Assembly (NCBI RefSeq): GCF_023715105.1
Contig: NZ_JAMBNO010000011.1
Location: 1 to 64,000 of the forward strand
Direction of reading: 5' to 3'
Length of the DNA: 64,000 nucleotides
DNA from: Hydrogenophaga intermedia
Lineage (GTDB): Bacteria > Pseudomonadota > Gammaproteobacteria > Burkholderiales > Burkholderiaceae_C
Shown: positions 33,772 to 42,771 of the stretch, one piece after another
Layout: every line of letters begins with the position of its first letter
Numbering within the stretch: position 1 is the stretch's first letter
Made by a program: the position numbers and the translations under genes
The notes under the pieces: model-generated
What the model was told of the DNA's origin: nothing
Databases searched by the model: none
What the model saw: only the letters and a program-made list of their open reading frames with translations

Positions 33772-34665
33772 TCAGGCGCTCCCGAGTTTTCCGAACAGCC
33801 CTTGCGGACGCCACATCAGCACCAGGACCATGATCCCGAACAGCAGCGGATCGCTCCACACCGGCGAGATGTAGAGGCTGGAGATGGACTGCACCTGGGT
33901 GAGCAGCAGACCGGCCAGCACGGCGCCCTTGATGGAGCCCATGCCACCGATGATCACCACGCTGAAGGCGATGAGCACGAAGTCGCGCCCCATGGTGGGG
34001 AACACCGAATAGATCGGCGCCAGCAGCACGCCCGCAATGCCCGCCAGCGCGACACCGAAGGCGAACGTCGCGGCATAGACGCGGTGCACCGGCACGCCGA
34101 GCGAAGCGCTCATGTGACGGTCGTACGCGGCGGCTCGCACCACGGCGCCCACCGACGTGCGGAACACCAGCAGCCAGACCGCTGCGATCAGCGCGCCGCC
34201 GAACAGCATCACGAACAGGCGGTAGTTGGGAAAGAACAGGCCCACCATCTCGGTGGCACCGCTGATGGGTGCCTCCATGCGCAGCGGATTGGCGCCGAAG
34301 ACGATCTTGAGCGCGTCTTCCAGCACCACCGCCACGCCGAAGGTGAGCAGCAGGGTCAGCGTGTGGCGGTCCTTGCTGTGAAAGACGCGCTGGATCAGGC
34401 CGCGTTCGGTGGCGTAACCCAGCACCGCCATCAACAGCGGCGTGAGGGCCAGTGCCCACCAGAATGACAGCCCGAGGCCCAACAGGGCCACGGCCAGGTA
34501 GGCACCGATGGCGTAGAACTCGCCGTGGGCCATGTTGATGACGTCCAGCAATCCGAAAATGATCGTCAGGCCCAGGGCCATCAACACCACGGCCACGCCG
34601 ATGGAAAGGCCATTGATCATCTGCGGTGCCAGCACGAACTGCAGCCACTCCAGGGCGTTGCTCAT
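33772..34665 (-). CDS. Branched-chain-type ABC transporter permease (LivH)
   Basis: 297 residues from the ATG at 34665. Typical LivH text: GLTIIFGLLDVINMAHGEFY near the N-terminus and VVIIGGMGSIKGAVLAGLLL near the end, with eight or more membrane segments. It lies 22 bp after the substrate-binding protein gene. With LivM it makes the inner-membrane pore. Confidence 0.93.
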   Translation of the reverse strand: MSNALEWLQFVLAPQMINGLSIGVAVVLMALGLTIIFGLLDVINMAHGEFYAIGAYLAVALLGLGLSFWWALALTPLLMAVLGYATERGLIQRVFHSKDRHTLTLLLTFGVAVVLEDALKIVFGANPLRMEAPISGATEMVGLFFPNYRLFVMLFGGALIAAVWLLVFRTSVGAVVRAAAYDRHMSASLGVPVHRVYAATFAFGVALAGIAGVLLAPIYSVFPTMGRDFVLIAFSVVIIGGMGSIKGAVLAGLLLTQVQSISSLYISPVWSDPLLFGIMVLVLMWRPQGLFGKLGSA

Positions 34666-34687
34666 GGTGTTGCGCTCCAGGCGTTGA

Positions 34688-35869
34688 TCAGAAGCGGTTG
34701 CAGACGTCGGGACCGATCGCCGCGTCGGCCTTGACCTGCCCCACCAGCTCGAACTTGCCACCGTTCACGCGCATCGCGTACATGTCCTGCATGGCCTGGT
34801 GGTCGCCGGCGCGCATCGTCTTGGTGCCCTGCGGCGTGTTCCATTGCAGACCACGCATGGCGGTACGGACCTTGTCGGTGTCGGTGCTGCCGGCCTTTTC
34901 GACCGCGGCCTTGTAGAAGAACAGCACGCCGTAGCTGTCGGCGCCGTACAGGTCGGGCGCGGCCTTGTTGGCTGCTTCGAAGTCGGCCACGAACTTGCGG
35001 TTTTCGGGCGAGTCGATGCTGGTGGCATAACCCACGCCGGTCACGAAGCCGTCGGCTGCCTTGCCGATGGCGGGCAGGTTCTGCGAGGTCACCGTGCCGG
35101 AGGCGCCCACCACCTGCACGTTGCGGCTGATGCCGAACTCGGCCATCTGCGAGAACAGCCGCACCGTGTCGTTGCCGGCCACCGACGTGTAGATGACCGC
35201 CGGCCGGGCCGAACGCATCTGACCGAAGAACGGGGAGTAGTCCTTGTTGTCCAGCGGCGCGAACACCTCGCCCACCGACTTCGCGCCCTTGGCTTCGGCG
35301 GCCGTCTTGAAGGCAGCGACCGTGCTGCGCCCCATCTCGTAGTCGGGGCCGAGGTAGAACACGTTGGCGTTCGGACGCGTGCTGGACAGCCAGTCGGCCA
35401 GGGCGGCCGATTGCATGCCGGCGCGGGCGTTCACGCGGAACACGTTGGGCGAGCACTTGTCCCCGGTGATGGAGTCCGCGAACGACACGGTGGTGGCGAT
35501 CAGGCGGCCGTTGCGCTCGGCGAGCTGGCCGACGGCCAGCGTCGATCCGCTGTTCACGGTGCCGGTCAGGAAGTCGACCTTGTTCACCTGGAACAGCTTC
35601 TCGGCCTTCTGCACGGCCACGGCGGGGTTGGCCTCTTCGTCTTCGTAGATCAGTTCCAGGGGGCGTCCGGCCACACCGCCGGCGGCGTTGATCTGGCGCG
35701 CGGCCAAGTCCAGCCCCCACTTCACCTGCTGGCCGATGCCGGCGTAGGTGCCCGACAGCGGCGTGACAACGCCGATGCGGATGGGCTGTGTCTGTGCCAG
35801 GGCGCTGCCGGCCAGGCCGGCCAGGGCGAGCGCCAGCGGAAGGGATGCGGTGCGAAGGGTGGTGTTCAT
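34688..35869 (-). CDS. ABC transporter periplasmic substrate-binding protein (LivK-like)
   Basis: 393 residues with a signal peptide ending ALAGLAGSALAQ and a good ribosome site (GAGGAGA). The mature protein begins TQPIRIGVVTPLSGTYAGIG, the type I periplasmic-binding fold of the hydrophobic/aromatic amino-acid family (Peripla_BP_6). GPDYEMGRSTVAAFK and a C-terminal YAMRVNGGKFELV follow. Many Burkholderiales paralogues bind aromatic acids. Position between enoyl-CoA hydratase and livH ties it to the CoA-ligase/Mo-hydroxylase pathway. The ligand is unknown. Confidence 0.9.
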   Translation of the reverse strand: MNTTLRTASLPLALALAGLAGSALAQTQPIRIGVVTPLSGTYAGIGQQVKWGLDLAARQINAAGGVAGRPLELIYEDEEANPAVAVQKAEKLFQVNKVDFLTGTVNSGSTLAVGQLAERNGRLIATTVSFADSITGDKCSPNVFRVNARAGMQSAALADWLSSTRPNANVFYLGPDYEMGRSTVAAFKTAAEAKGAKSVGEVFAPLDNKDYSPFFGQMRSARPAVIYTSVAGNDTVRLFSQMAEFGISRNVQVVGASGTVTSQNLPAIGKAADGFVTGVGYATSIDSPENRKFVADFEAANKAAPDLYGADSYGVLFFYKAAVEKAGSTDTDKVRTAMRGLQWNTPQGTKTMRAGDHQAMQDMYAMRVNGGKFELVGQVKADAAIGPDVCNRF

Positions 35870-35913
35870 GTCTGTCTCCTCGATCGGGGGTGGGGTTGGG
35901 GGTGGCGGGAAAA

Positions 35914-36726
35914 TCAGGTGCCGTTGAAACGGGGGCGGCGCTTGTCGTGGAAAGCCTCGACGCCTTCACGGAAGTCGTTCGAGCTGCGCAGGCGCGAGTA
36001 GCAGTGCCCTTCGAGCTCGATGGCGATCGACAGGGGCGAGTCCTCGGTGTCGTTGAGCAGCTTCTTGGCGGTGCGCTGTGCCAGAGGCGAGAAGCCGCGC
36101 AGTTCGTCGACCAGTGCGTCCGTGGCGGCCTCGAGTTCGGCGTCGGGCACGCACTCGGTGGCCACGCCCCAGTCGCAGGCCTGGGGCCCGGCGATGCGGC
36201 GGCTGCGCATCACGATGTCCTTGGTGCGCGTGATGCCGACCATCTTCTGCAGCCGGGCCGAACCACCCGAACCGGGGATCTGCCCCAGCTTCTGTTCCGG
36301 CAGTGCGTACAGCGTGGTCGGTGTGACCAGGCGGAAATCGCAGGCCAGGGAAATCTCGAAGCCGACACCGAAGCAATAGCCGCGTGCGGCAGCGATCACC
36401 GGCTTGCTGCAGCGGGCCGGTGCGGCCACGTTCCAGGCCAGCTTGCTCACATGCTCGGGTGAGGCCTCCAGAAAGCCCTTGATGTTGCCGCCGCTGGAGA
36501 AGTGCTCGCCTTCGGCGCGCAGCACGATCACGCGCACATCGTCGTTGGCGTCCAGGGCTTCGAAGGTGATGCGCAACTGCTCGCGCTGCGTCATCGAGAT
36601 GACGTTGAACGGCGGTCGGCAGAGCACGATGTCGGCGCGCTGGCGTGCGGGGTCGATGTCGACGCGGTAGCCGTCGAACGCAGCACTCAGGGTGAGCGCG
36701 GGGTGTTTCAGGTCATTGAGTTGCAT
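35914..36726 (-). CDS. Enoyl-CoA hydratase/isomerase-family protein
   Basis: 270 residues. The crotonase fold is shown by VIVLRAEGEHFSSGGNIKGF (oxyanion hole), RGYCFGVGFEISLACDFRL and LPEQKLGQIPGSGGSARLQ. The Glu of PEQKLGQIPG occupies the region of the catalytic glutamates of hydratases, but the exact reaction (hydration, isomerisation, ring opening) is not readable. It lies 45 bp after the CoA-ligase gene and 44 bp before the binding-protein gene in the same operon. It probably acts on the CoA-ester made by the ligase. Confidence 0.88.
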   Translation of the reverse strand: MQLNDLKHPALTLSAAFDGYRVDIDPARQRADIVLCRPPFNVISMTQREQLRITFEALDANDDVRVIVLRAEGEHFSSGGNIKGFLEASPEHVSKLAWNVAAPARCSKPVIAAARGYCFGVGFEISLACDFRLVTPTTLYALPEQKLGQIPGSGGSARLQKMVGITRTKDIVMRSRRIAGPQACDWGVATECVPDAELEAATDALVDELRGFSPLAQRTAKKLLNDTEDSPLSIAIELEGHCYSRLRSSNDFREGVEAFHDKRRPRFNGT

Positions 36727-36771
36727 GGCGTCCTTGCGGGGGGGGTGGGAGAAACGAAGGGGGGGCAGTCG

Positions 36772-38319
36772 TCAGGCCGGTGGCACGGCGGGCAGCGGTG
36801 GGGGCGCGGCGTCGAACTCGCCGGCCACCAGCTTGCGTCGCAGCACCTTGCCCACGGGCGACTTGGGGATCTCGCGCACGAACACGTATTCGCGCGGGCG
36901 CTTGAAGTTCACGAGGTCGGAGGCGCGGCAGTGCGCGTCCAGCGATTCGGCGGCCACGTTGTCGCGCGCCTTCACGAAGGCCACCACACGCTGGCCCCAG
37001 CGCTCGTCCTTGAGTCCGGCCACCGCCACTTCATCCACCGACGGGTGCAGGGACAGCACGGACTCGATATCGACCGGCGAGATGTTCTCGCCGCCGCTGA
37101 TGATCATGTCGTCCACACGGCCGGTGACGAACAGATCGCCTTCTTCGTCGACATAGCCGGTGTCACCGGTGAAGTACCAGCCGTCGCGCAGGCTGCGCGC
37201 ATTGGCCTCGGGGCGGTTGTGGTAGCCCTCGAACGCTTCGTCGCTGAGCAGGTCGGCCACGATCTGGCCCTCCTCGAGCGGTGCGGCCACGTGCTGCGGG
37301 TTCTTCGAGTCGAGCTTGATCACCCGCAGGCGGGTGTTGATGCCCGCGCGGCCGGCCGACCCGGGCTTGCCCACGGCGTTCTGGTTGATCGAGAAGGTGT
37401 AGATCTCGCTGCTGCCGTAGTGATTCACGAACAGCTCCGGCTGGAAGGCCTGCTGCAGGCGCAGCAGCAACGCGTCGTGCATGGGCGCGCCGGCGAAACC
37501 GAGCTTGCGCACCGATTGCGTGTCGGTGCGCTTGAAATCGGGGTGCGAGAGCAGGTCGTGATAGAGCGTGGGAACGAGGTAGAGATGGCTCACGCGCTCG
37601 GCCTCGATCGCACGCAGGGCGGCCGCGGCGTCGAAGCGGGGCATGCAGACGAAACGGCCATCCACCAGTGCCATGGTGAGCAGCGAGCGAACGCCCATGG
37701 TGTGGTAGAGCGGCATGACGCCCAGCGTGCGTTCGCCGTAGCCATAGCGGTTCTGCGCCACGTGCGCCAGGGCGGCCACGCGCTCCGCGCGCTGCCTGCG
37801 CGGCACGCCCTTGGGCGCGCCGGTCGTGCCCGACGTGTACAGCATGAGGGAGAGGTCTTCGGCCCGCGCCATGGGCGTCGGATCGGCAGGCTCGGCGAAG
37901 GCTTGTGCGAAGCGCGGGTCGTCGCCGGCCACATCCCCGACGGCGATGCGCACCACGGCCCGTGCCAGCAGCGACTGCGAGACCGCTTCCTGCGACACCG
38001 CTTCGTAGACCAGCAGCTTCGCGCCCGAATCGCGCAGCGCGTAATCGATCTCCTCCGGCTTGGCGCGCCAGTTGAGTGGCGTCATCACCAGGCCGGCAAA
38101 CTGGCAGGCCCAGTGCAGCGTGGCGGCCTCGTGGCGGTTCTGCAGCACCCCGAGGACGTGATCGCCCGGGCGCAGACCCAAGGCCGCCAGGCCGCGTTGC
38201 ACGCCACCGATGGCACGCGCCCATTCGGACCAGCTCAGGCGCAGGGCGCCATCGACCAGTGCGGTGGCCGCGGCCGCGCGGTCCACGCTTTGCAGGAAGG
38301 TGCGTCCGAGATCAAGCAC
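36772..38319 (-). CDS. Acyl/aryl-CoA ligase (AMP-forming)
   Basis: 515 residues from a GTG at 38319. The ANL-family motifs are SLMLYTSGTTGAPKGVP, VNHYGSSEIYTF, DGWYFTGDTGYVDEEGDLFV, and SPVGKVLRRKL with the catalytic Lys near the end. It would activate a carboxylic acid to its CoA thioester with ATP in the cytoplasm. It overlaps the Mo-hydroxylase small subunit by 8 bp, so hydroxylase and ligase are made together. The acid is unknown; benzoate-, hydroxybenzoate- or cinnamate-like substrates are all possible. Confidence 0.88.
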   Translation of the reverse strand: MLDLGRTFLQSVDRAAAATALVDGALRLSWSEWARAIGGVQRGLAALGLRPGDHVLGVLQNRHEAATLHWACQFAGLVMTPLNWRAKPEEIDYALRDSGAKLLVYEAVSQEAVSQSLLARAVVRIAVGDVAGDDPRFAQAFAEPADPTPMARAEDLSLMLYTSGTTGAPKGVPRRQRAERVAALAHVAQNRYGYGERTLGVMPLYHTMGVRSLLTMALVDGRFVCMPRFDAAAALRAIEAERVSHLYLVPTLYHDLLSHPDFKRTDTQSVRKLGFAGAPMHDALLLRLQQAFQPELFVNHYGSSEIYTFSINQNAVGKPGSAGRAGINTRLRVIKLDSKNPQHVAAPLEEGQIVADLLSDEAFEGYHNRPEANARSLRDGWYFTGDTGYVDEEGDLFVTGRVDDMIISGGENISPVDIESVLSLHPSVDEVAVAGLKDERWGQRVVAFVKARDNVAAESLDAHCRASDLVNFKRPREYVFVREIPKSPVGKVLRRKLVAGEFDAAPPPLPAVPPA

Positions 38320-38815
38320 GGGCCACCTCCATCACGGCGTTGACGATCGGCGTGTAGCCGGTGCAGCGGCACAGGTGCCCGCTGAGCATGTCGCGCACCG
38401 CGGCCTCGTCGGGCACCTGGCCGTTGGCGCGCTGGCGCTGCAGCCAGTCGGCGCTGGACATGAGGATGCCCGCGGTGCAGAAGCCGCACTGCAGCGCGTG
38501 GTGGCGCTTGAAGGCGGCCTTGAGCGCATCCAGCACCGCGTCGTTGCCGCCGGGGTTCTCCACGGTGTCGACCTGGCGGCCGTCCACCTGGACCGCCAGC
38601 GTCAGGCAGGCACGGGCGGCCACGCCGTCGATGCGCACCGTGCAGGCGCCGCAGACACCGTGCTCGCAGCCCACGTGGGTGCCGGTGGCGCCGAGTTCAT
38701 GGCGCAGGAAATCGCTGAGCAGCAGCCGCGGTCGGGCCTGGCCGCTGCGCGCGCGGCCATTGAGGGTGAGGCGCACCGTGTGCAAGGCCTCGCGCTCGAG
38801 AACGGGGTGGTTCAT
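38312..38815 (-). CDS. Molybdenum hydroxylase, 2Fe-2S small subunit
   Basis: 167 residues. Two iron-sulfur clusters are readable: GCEHGVCGACTV with a fourth Cys in ARACLT for the plant-ferredoxin type, and CGFCTAGIL plus CRCTGYTP for the alpha-helical type. It carries electrons from the Mo site to FAD. It overlaps the FAD subunit gene by 4 bp (ATGA). Belongs to the xanthine dehydrogenase/CO dehydrogenase family. Confidence 0.95.
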   Translation of the reverse strand: MNHPVLEREALHTVRLTLNGRARSGQARPRLLLSDFLRHELGATGTHVGCEHGVCGACTVRIDGVAARACLTLAVQVDGRQVDTVENPGGNDAVLDALKAAFKRHHALQCGFCTAGILMSSADWLQRQRANGQVPDEAAVRDMLSGHLCRCTGYTPIVNAVMEVARA

Positions 38816-39627
38816 GCGGGTCTCCGTGCTTGCTGGATGGCCTGTCGCGCCAGACGGCGCAGCAGGTGGCGGCGTGTGGCCGCGCTGGCGTGGGCGTCGT
38901 CACGGACGTCGAGCGACCACGCGAGTTCGTTCAGGGCATCGTCGAGCGCGTCATCGGCCAACGGCGGCAATTCGACGGCGTGCGGCCGGTCACCCAGGCC
39001 GCCCACCGCCACCCGCATGCCTTGCGCATGGGCGATCACCGCGACCGCGCACAGCGCGAAATCGCCATGGCGGCGGGCGTGCTCCGCAAACCCGAAGGAC
39101 TGACCTGCGGCGGGGCGCGGGAAACTCACCGCTTCGATGAGTTCGTCGGCCCGGCGCGCCGTGCTCAACAAGCCGGTGAAGAACGCAGCGGCGGCCAGCT
39201 GGCGGCGATCGCGCGCGCTGCGCAGATGCACGCTGCCCTGCAGTGCCACCAGGCACAGCGGCAGCTCGGCCGACGGATCGGCGTGCGCAACGGACCCACA
39301 CACCGTGCCGCGGTTGCGGATCTGGACGTGCGAGATGTGCGGGATGGCCAGTGCCAGCAGCGGTGGCACATCGGGATGTGCCTGCAACTGCGCTTGCGTG
39401 ACGGCCGCGCCGACGCGTAATGCGCCCGGCTCCACCGCGATGGACGCCAGCTCGGCGCTGCGCGAGATGTCGATCAACAGCGCGGGCTGGGCCAGCCGCA
39501 TGTTGAGCACGGCCATCAAGGACTGACCGCCGGCCAGGATGCGCGCGCCTTCGCCATGGCGCTGCAGCAGCTCGGCGGCGACGGCCGCGCTGTCGGCGCG
39601 CACGTAGTCGAACGCGGCGGGCTTCAT
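38812..39627 (-). CDS. Molybdenum hydroxylase, FAD-binding medium subunit
   Basis: 271 residues from ATG 39627. FAD-binding loops are RILAGGQSLMAVLNMRL and RGTVCGSVAHADPSAELP; Cys110 in the second stands where Gly is common. The short length and absence of an extra cysteine cluster separate it from HcrB of 4-hydroxybenzoyl-CoA reductase. It joins the small and large subunits, with 4-bp overlaps on both sides. Confidence 0.92.
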   Translation of the reverse strand: MKPAAFDYVRADSAAVAAELLQRHGEGARILAGGQSLMAVLNMRLAQPALLIDISRSAELASIAVEPGALRVGAAVTQAQLQAHPDVPPLLALAIPHISHVQIRNRGTVCGSVAHADPSAELPLCLVALQGSVHLRSARDRRQLAAAAFFTGLLSTARRADELIEAVSFPRPAAGQSFGFAEHARRHGDFALCAVAVIAHAQGMRVAVGGLGDRPHAVELPPLADDALDDALNELAWSLDVRDDAHASAATRRHLLRRLARQAIQQARRPA

Positions 39628-42623
39628 GCCATGACCCCCAGGCGCTGCAGCAGGCGGCGCCACCAGGCCACGGGCGCGGCATCGCCGCCCGAGGCCTGGC
39701 GACCCAGCGATTCGAAGAGCTGCGCCACGATCACGCGCGCGGCGCCCTCCAGCATGCGGCTGCCCACCATGGCCACCTTGCCACCCACCTGGGCGCGGTA
39801 GTCGTAATGCAGCAAGGTGCCACCGGCCGTGGCTTCCAGGCGCACCAGGCCATCGCCCGCGCCCGTGCCCAGGCTGGAGCTGCCGCGGCCAGCCAGCCGC
39901 AGCCGGTGCGGCGCCTCGATGTCGGAGAGCGTGATGCGCGCTTCATAGCGCGCCTTGATCAGACCGATGCCCACCGTCACATCGGCCCGGTAGCGGTTCT
40001 CGCCATCGGCCTGCAGTGCGTGGCATCCCGGGATGACGCGGGCCAGCGCCGCGGGGTCGAGCAGCACGGCAAAGACGCGCTCGGGCGGTGCGGCAATCTC
40101 CACCGTGCCTTGCGCGGCGAGCGACAGGCCTTCGCCCGCCGCAGCCGGCGCGGGGGTAGGTGCCTTCGGGTGGCGCGGCGCGGGTTCCGTCTTCTGCAGG
40201 TAGGCGAGCACGCGATCGGGCGTGAGCGGTAGTCGGATGTCGGCGACGTCGCGTAACGGACGCAGCGCGTCTGCGAAAGCATTGGCGATGCAGGGCGGCG
40301 TGCTCATGTTGTTGCCTTCGCCCAGGCCTTTCGCGCCCAGGGGCGTGAAGGGGCTCGGCGTCTCCAGGTGCACGATCACCGGATCGGGTATCTCGCAGGT
40401 GGTGGGCATCAGGTAGTCGGCCAGCGTGCCGCTCTGGAAGCTGCCGTCGGCGCCGTAGCGGAACTCCTCCAGCAGGGCGGCGCCCAGGCCCTGCGCAAAG
40501 GCGCCCCGGATCTGGCCGTCGGCCAGCGCCGGGTTGAGCAGGCGTCCGGCGTCGTGCGCCGTGATGTAGCGGTCCACACGCACCGCACCGGTGTCGGGGT
40601 CGATCTCCAGGCCGCAGACGTCGAACACGAAGCCGTAGGCGGCCGAGGTGTTGACGCGGTCCTGCGGATCGGGCGCGCGCAGGGTCTCGGGCGTCCAGAA
40701 GGCGGTCTCGCGCAGACCCGGTGTCTCGCCCGCCGGCAGCAGCGCGGGCGCCCAGTGCGGGCTGGCGGCCAGCCGCGTGAACGGCTGGGCCTGGTCCGGC
40801 TGACGGCGGTTGAAGACCTTGCCGTCCTCGAAGCCGATGTCCGCGCTGTCGCAGCCCCAGGCCGCGGCGGCGATGCGCGCCAGTTTGTCGCGCAGGCGCT
40901 GCGTGGCCAGGTGCACCGTGCCCGCCACGGCACCCGCGAAGCGGCTGCTGTAGTTGCCCGCGGCCACGCTCCAGGCGTCCTTGGCGGTGTCGAACTCCAC
41001 GTTGACCACCACCTGGGCGGGGTGCAGGCCCAGCACGTCCGCCACCACCTGGGCGCACACCGTCATGTGGCCCTGGCCTGCGGGGGCGGAGGCGATGGTC
41101 ACGTTGACGCCACCCAGCAGGTCGATGGCCACGGTGGCGCTGGCGATGGCGCCGTTCTTGGGCCCGGCCTTGGCGCGCTGTTCGGCCGTGAGCACGGTGC
41201 TGATGTAGCCCATGTTCGACACCGACGGTTCGACGATGGCGGCCACGCCGATGCCGTAGAGCCGGCCCGCGGCCCGCGCTGCGCGCTGACGCTCGCCGAG
41301 TTGCCGGGCCTGTGCTTCGGCCATGGCCATGTGGGTCAGGCGCGCGTAATCGCCGGAGTCGAGCACCGCGCCGGCGGCCGCGGTGTAGGGAAAGGCGTCG
41401 GCCGGCACGTAGTTGCGCAGGCGCAGTTGCACCGGGTCGATGGCCAGCTCGACCGCGATGCGGTCCATCAGCCGCTCCAGCGCGTAGTACACCTGTGGCC
41501 CACCGAAGCCACGCACCAGGCCGGTGGGGGTCTTGTTGGTCACGACCACGCGGTTGCGCACCGCCAGGTGCTCGATGGCGTAGGCGCCGGTGAGCGCGCC
41601 GTGCATGCGGTAGAAGGTGGCGGGTTCGGGCGCGCGCAGGTAGGCGCCCACCTCGTCGGCCTGGTCGTAGCGCAGCGCCAGCACGCGGCCCTCGGGCGTG
41701 ACGGCGGCCTCGATGGTGGTCAGCCGCGCGGTGGCCGAGGTAGCGGCGCTCAGGTGCTCCAGGCGGTCCTCGACCCACTTCACCGGCGCACCCGCCTTGC
41801 GCGAGGCCAGGCACATCAGCACCACATACGGGAACACCGCCTGCTTGACGCCGAAGCTGCCCCCCGAATCGCGGGGCACGCGGTGGCGCAGCTTGTTGCC
41901 CGGCACCTTCAGGGCCATGGCCATCACCGCGTGCAGCGAAAACGGCCCCATGAAGTTCGAGAGCACATCGTAGCCCTCGTCGCCAGGCAGGTGTTCGGCG
42001 ATCACCACACCGCATTCGATGGGCGAGCAGCTGTTGCGCGGGTAGTGCACCGTGGTGCGAACGGTGCGCACGCCGGGTCGGGCGAAGGCCGCCCCGGGGT
42101 CACCGTAGCAGAACTCGCGGTCCGACACCACGTTGCTGCCCACGGCCTCGTGCAGCGGCAAAGTGCCTTGCTGCAGCGCGCGTTCGATGTCCATCACCAC
42201 CGGCAGGGGCTCGTACTCGACCCGCAGCAGATCGAGCGCGTCCTCGGCGATGTAGCGGTCCTCGGCCACCACCACCGCGACCGGTTCACCCACGTGGCGC
42301 ACGCGGTCCACGGCGAGGGCCCAGTGCTGCATCGGCTGCTTGACGCCCACCACGAAGGGCTGGGCCCAGGCCTGCACGTCGGCACCGGTGAGCACGGCGC
42401 GCACGCCGTGCAGCGCGAGTGCGGCCTGCGTGTGGATGCCGAGCAGCCGGGCGTGCGGATGGGGAGAACGCAGGACCGCCGCGTGCAGCGTGCCCGGGCG
42501 TGTGCCCAGGTCATCGGCGTAGGCGCCGCGACCGTTCAGCAGGGCATCGTCTTCCAGCCGCTCCATGCGTTGGCCGACCCAGGCCTGCCGGGCGGCACCC
42601 ACCAGTGAAGGTTCTGCGTGCAA
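39624..42623 (-). CDS. Molybdenum hydroxylase large subunit fused to a CoxG (SRPBCC) domain
   Basis: 999 residues from a TTG at 42623 with AGGAG six bases upstream. Residues 1 to about 780 are the Mo-cofactor subunit: HVGEPVAVVVAED, TGLVRGFGGPQVYYALERLM, PAGQGHMT and the catalytic-Glu motif GAKGLGEGNNMSTPP. After a Pro/Ala linker (about 790-815) comes a CoxG-like SRPBCC domain: VEIAAPPERVFAVLLDPAAL, RVIPGCHAL, LIKARYEARITLSDIE and GGKVAMVGSRML. Free-standing CoxG proteins help CO dehydrogenase-type enzymes bind the membrane or mature; here it is part of the catalytic chain. First gene of the operon. Confidence 0.9.
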   Translation of the reverse strand: MHAEPSLVGAARQAWVGQRMERLEDDALLNGRGAYADDLGTRPGTLHAAVLRSPHPHARLLGIHTQAALALHGVRAVLTGADVQAWAQPFVVGVKQPMQHWALAVDRVRHVGEPVAVVVAEDRYIAEDALDLLRVEYEPLPVVMDIERALQQGTLPLHEAVGSNVVSDREFCYGDPGAAFARPGVRTVRTTVHYPRNSCSPIECGVVIAEHLPGDEGYDVLSNFMGPFSLHAVMAMALKVPGNKLRHRVPRDSGGSFGVKQAVFPYVVLMCLASRKAGAPVKWVEDRLEHLSAATSATARLTTIEAAVTPEGRVLALRYDQADEVGAYLRAPEPATFYRMHGALTGAYAIEHLAVRNRVVVTNKTPTGLVRGFGGPQVYYALERLMDRIAVELAIDPVQLRLRNYVPADAFPYTAAAGAVLDSGDYARLTHMAMAEAQARQLGERQRAARAAGRLYGIGVAAIVEPSVSNMGYISTVLTAEQRAKAGPKNGAIASATVAIDLLGGVNVTIASAPAGQGHMTVCAQVVADVLGLHPAQVVVNVEFDTAKDAWSVAAGNYSSRFAGAVAGTVHLATQRLRDKLARIAAAAWGCDSADIGFEDGKVFNRRQPDQAQPFTRLAASPHWAPALLPAGETPGLRETAFWTPETLRAPDPQDRVNTSAAYGFVFDVCGLEIDPDTGAVRVDRYITAHDAGRLLNPALADGQIRGAFAQGLGAALLEEFRYGADGSFQSGTLADYLMPTTCEIPDPVIVHLETPSPFTPLGAKGLGEGNNMSTPPCIANAFADALRPLRDVADIRLPLTPDRVLAYLQKTEPAPRHPKAPTPAPAAAGEGLSLAAQGTVEIAAPPERVFAVLLDPAALARVIPGCHALQADGENRYRADVTVGIGLIKARYEARITLSDIEAPHRLRLAGRGSSSLGTGAGDGLVRLEATAGGTLLHYDYRAQVGGKVAMVGSRMLEGAARVIVAQLFESLGRQASGGDAAPVAWWRRLLQRLGVMA

Positions 42624-42648
42624 GCTTGTCTCCTGTGCCGACGTGGCG

Positions 42649-42667
42649 GCTGCAGTTCATGTGCAGC
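42649..42667. promoter_or_regulatory. Inverted repeat upstream of the Mo-hydroxylase operon
   Basis: GCTGCA-N7-TGCAGC is a perfect 6-7-6 inverted repeat starting 26 bp before the TTG of the large subunit, in the 148-bp spacer after the araC-type gene. It may be an operator for the adjacent AraC protein or another regulator. No convincing -35/-10 pair was found. Confidence 0.3.
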
Positions 42668-42771
42668 GCCAGTGTCAGGAGGCAGGAGGTGCGCGCGTTA
42701 TCGCCAGCGTCGGGCGAATGACCGGACGATCTGCCGGCTATCCCAATAGTCTGGTGACTTTGCGGCCGCGC

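Noticed and set aside
38312..42623. Aerobic CO dehydrogenase (coxSML)
   Set aside because: The large subunit has VRGFGGPQ in place of the CO dehydrogenase active-site loop with its cysteine; the neighbours point to organic substrates.
38312..42623. 4-Hydroxybenzoyl-CoA reductase (hcrABC)
   Set aside because: The FAD subunit is short and lacks the extra cysteine cluster of HcrB.
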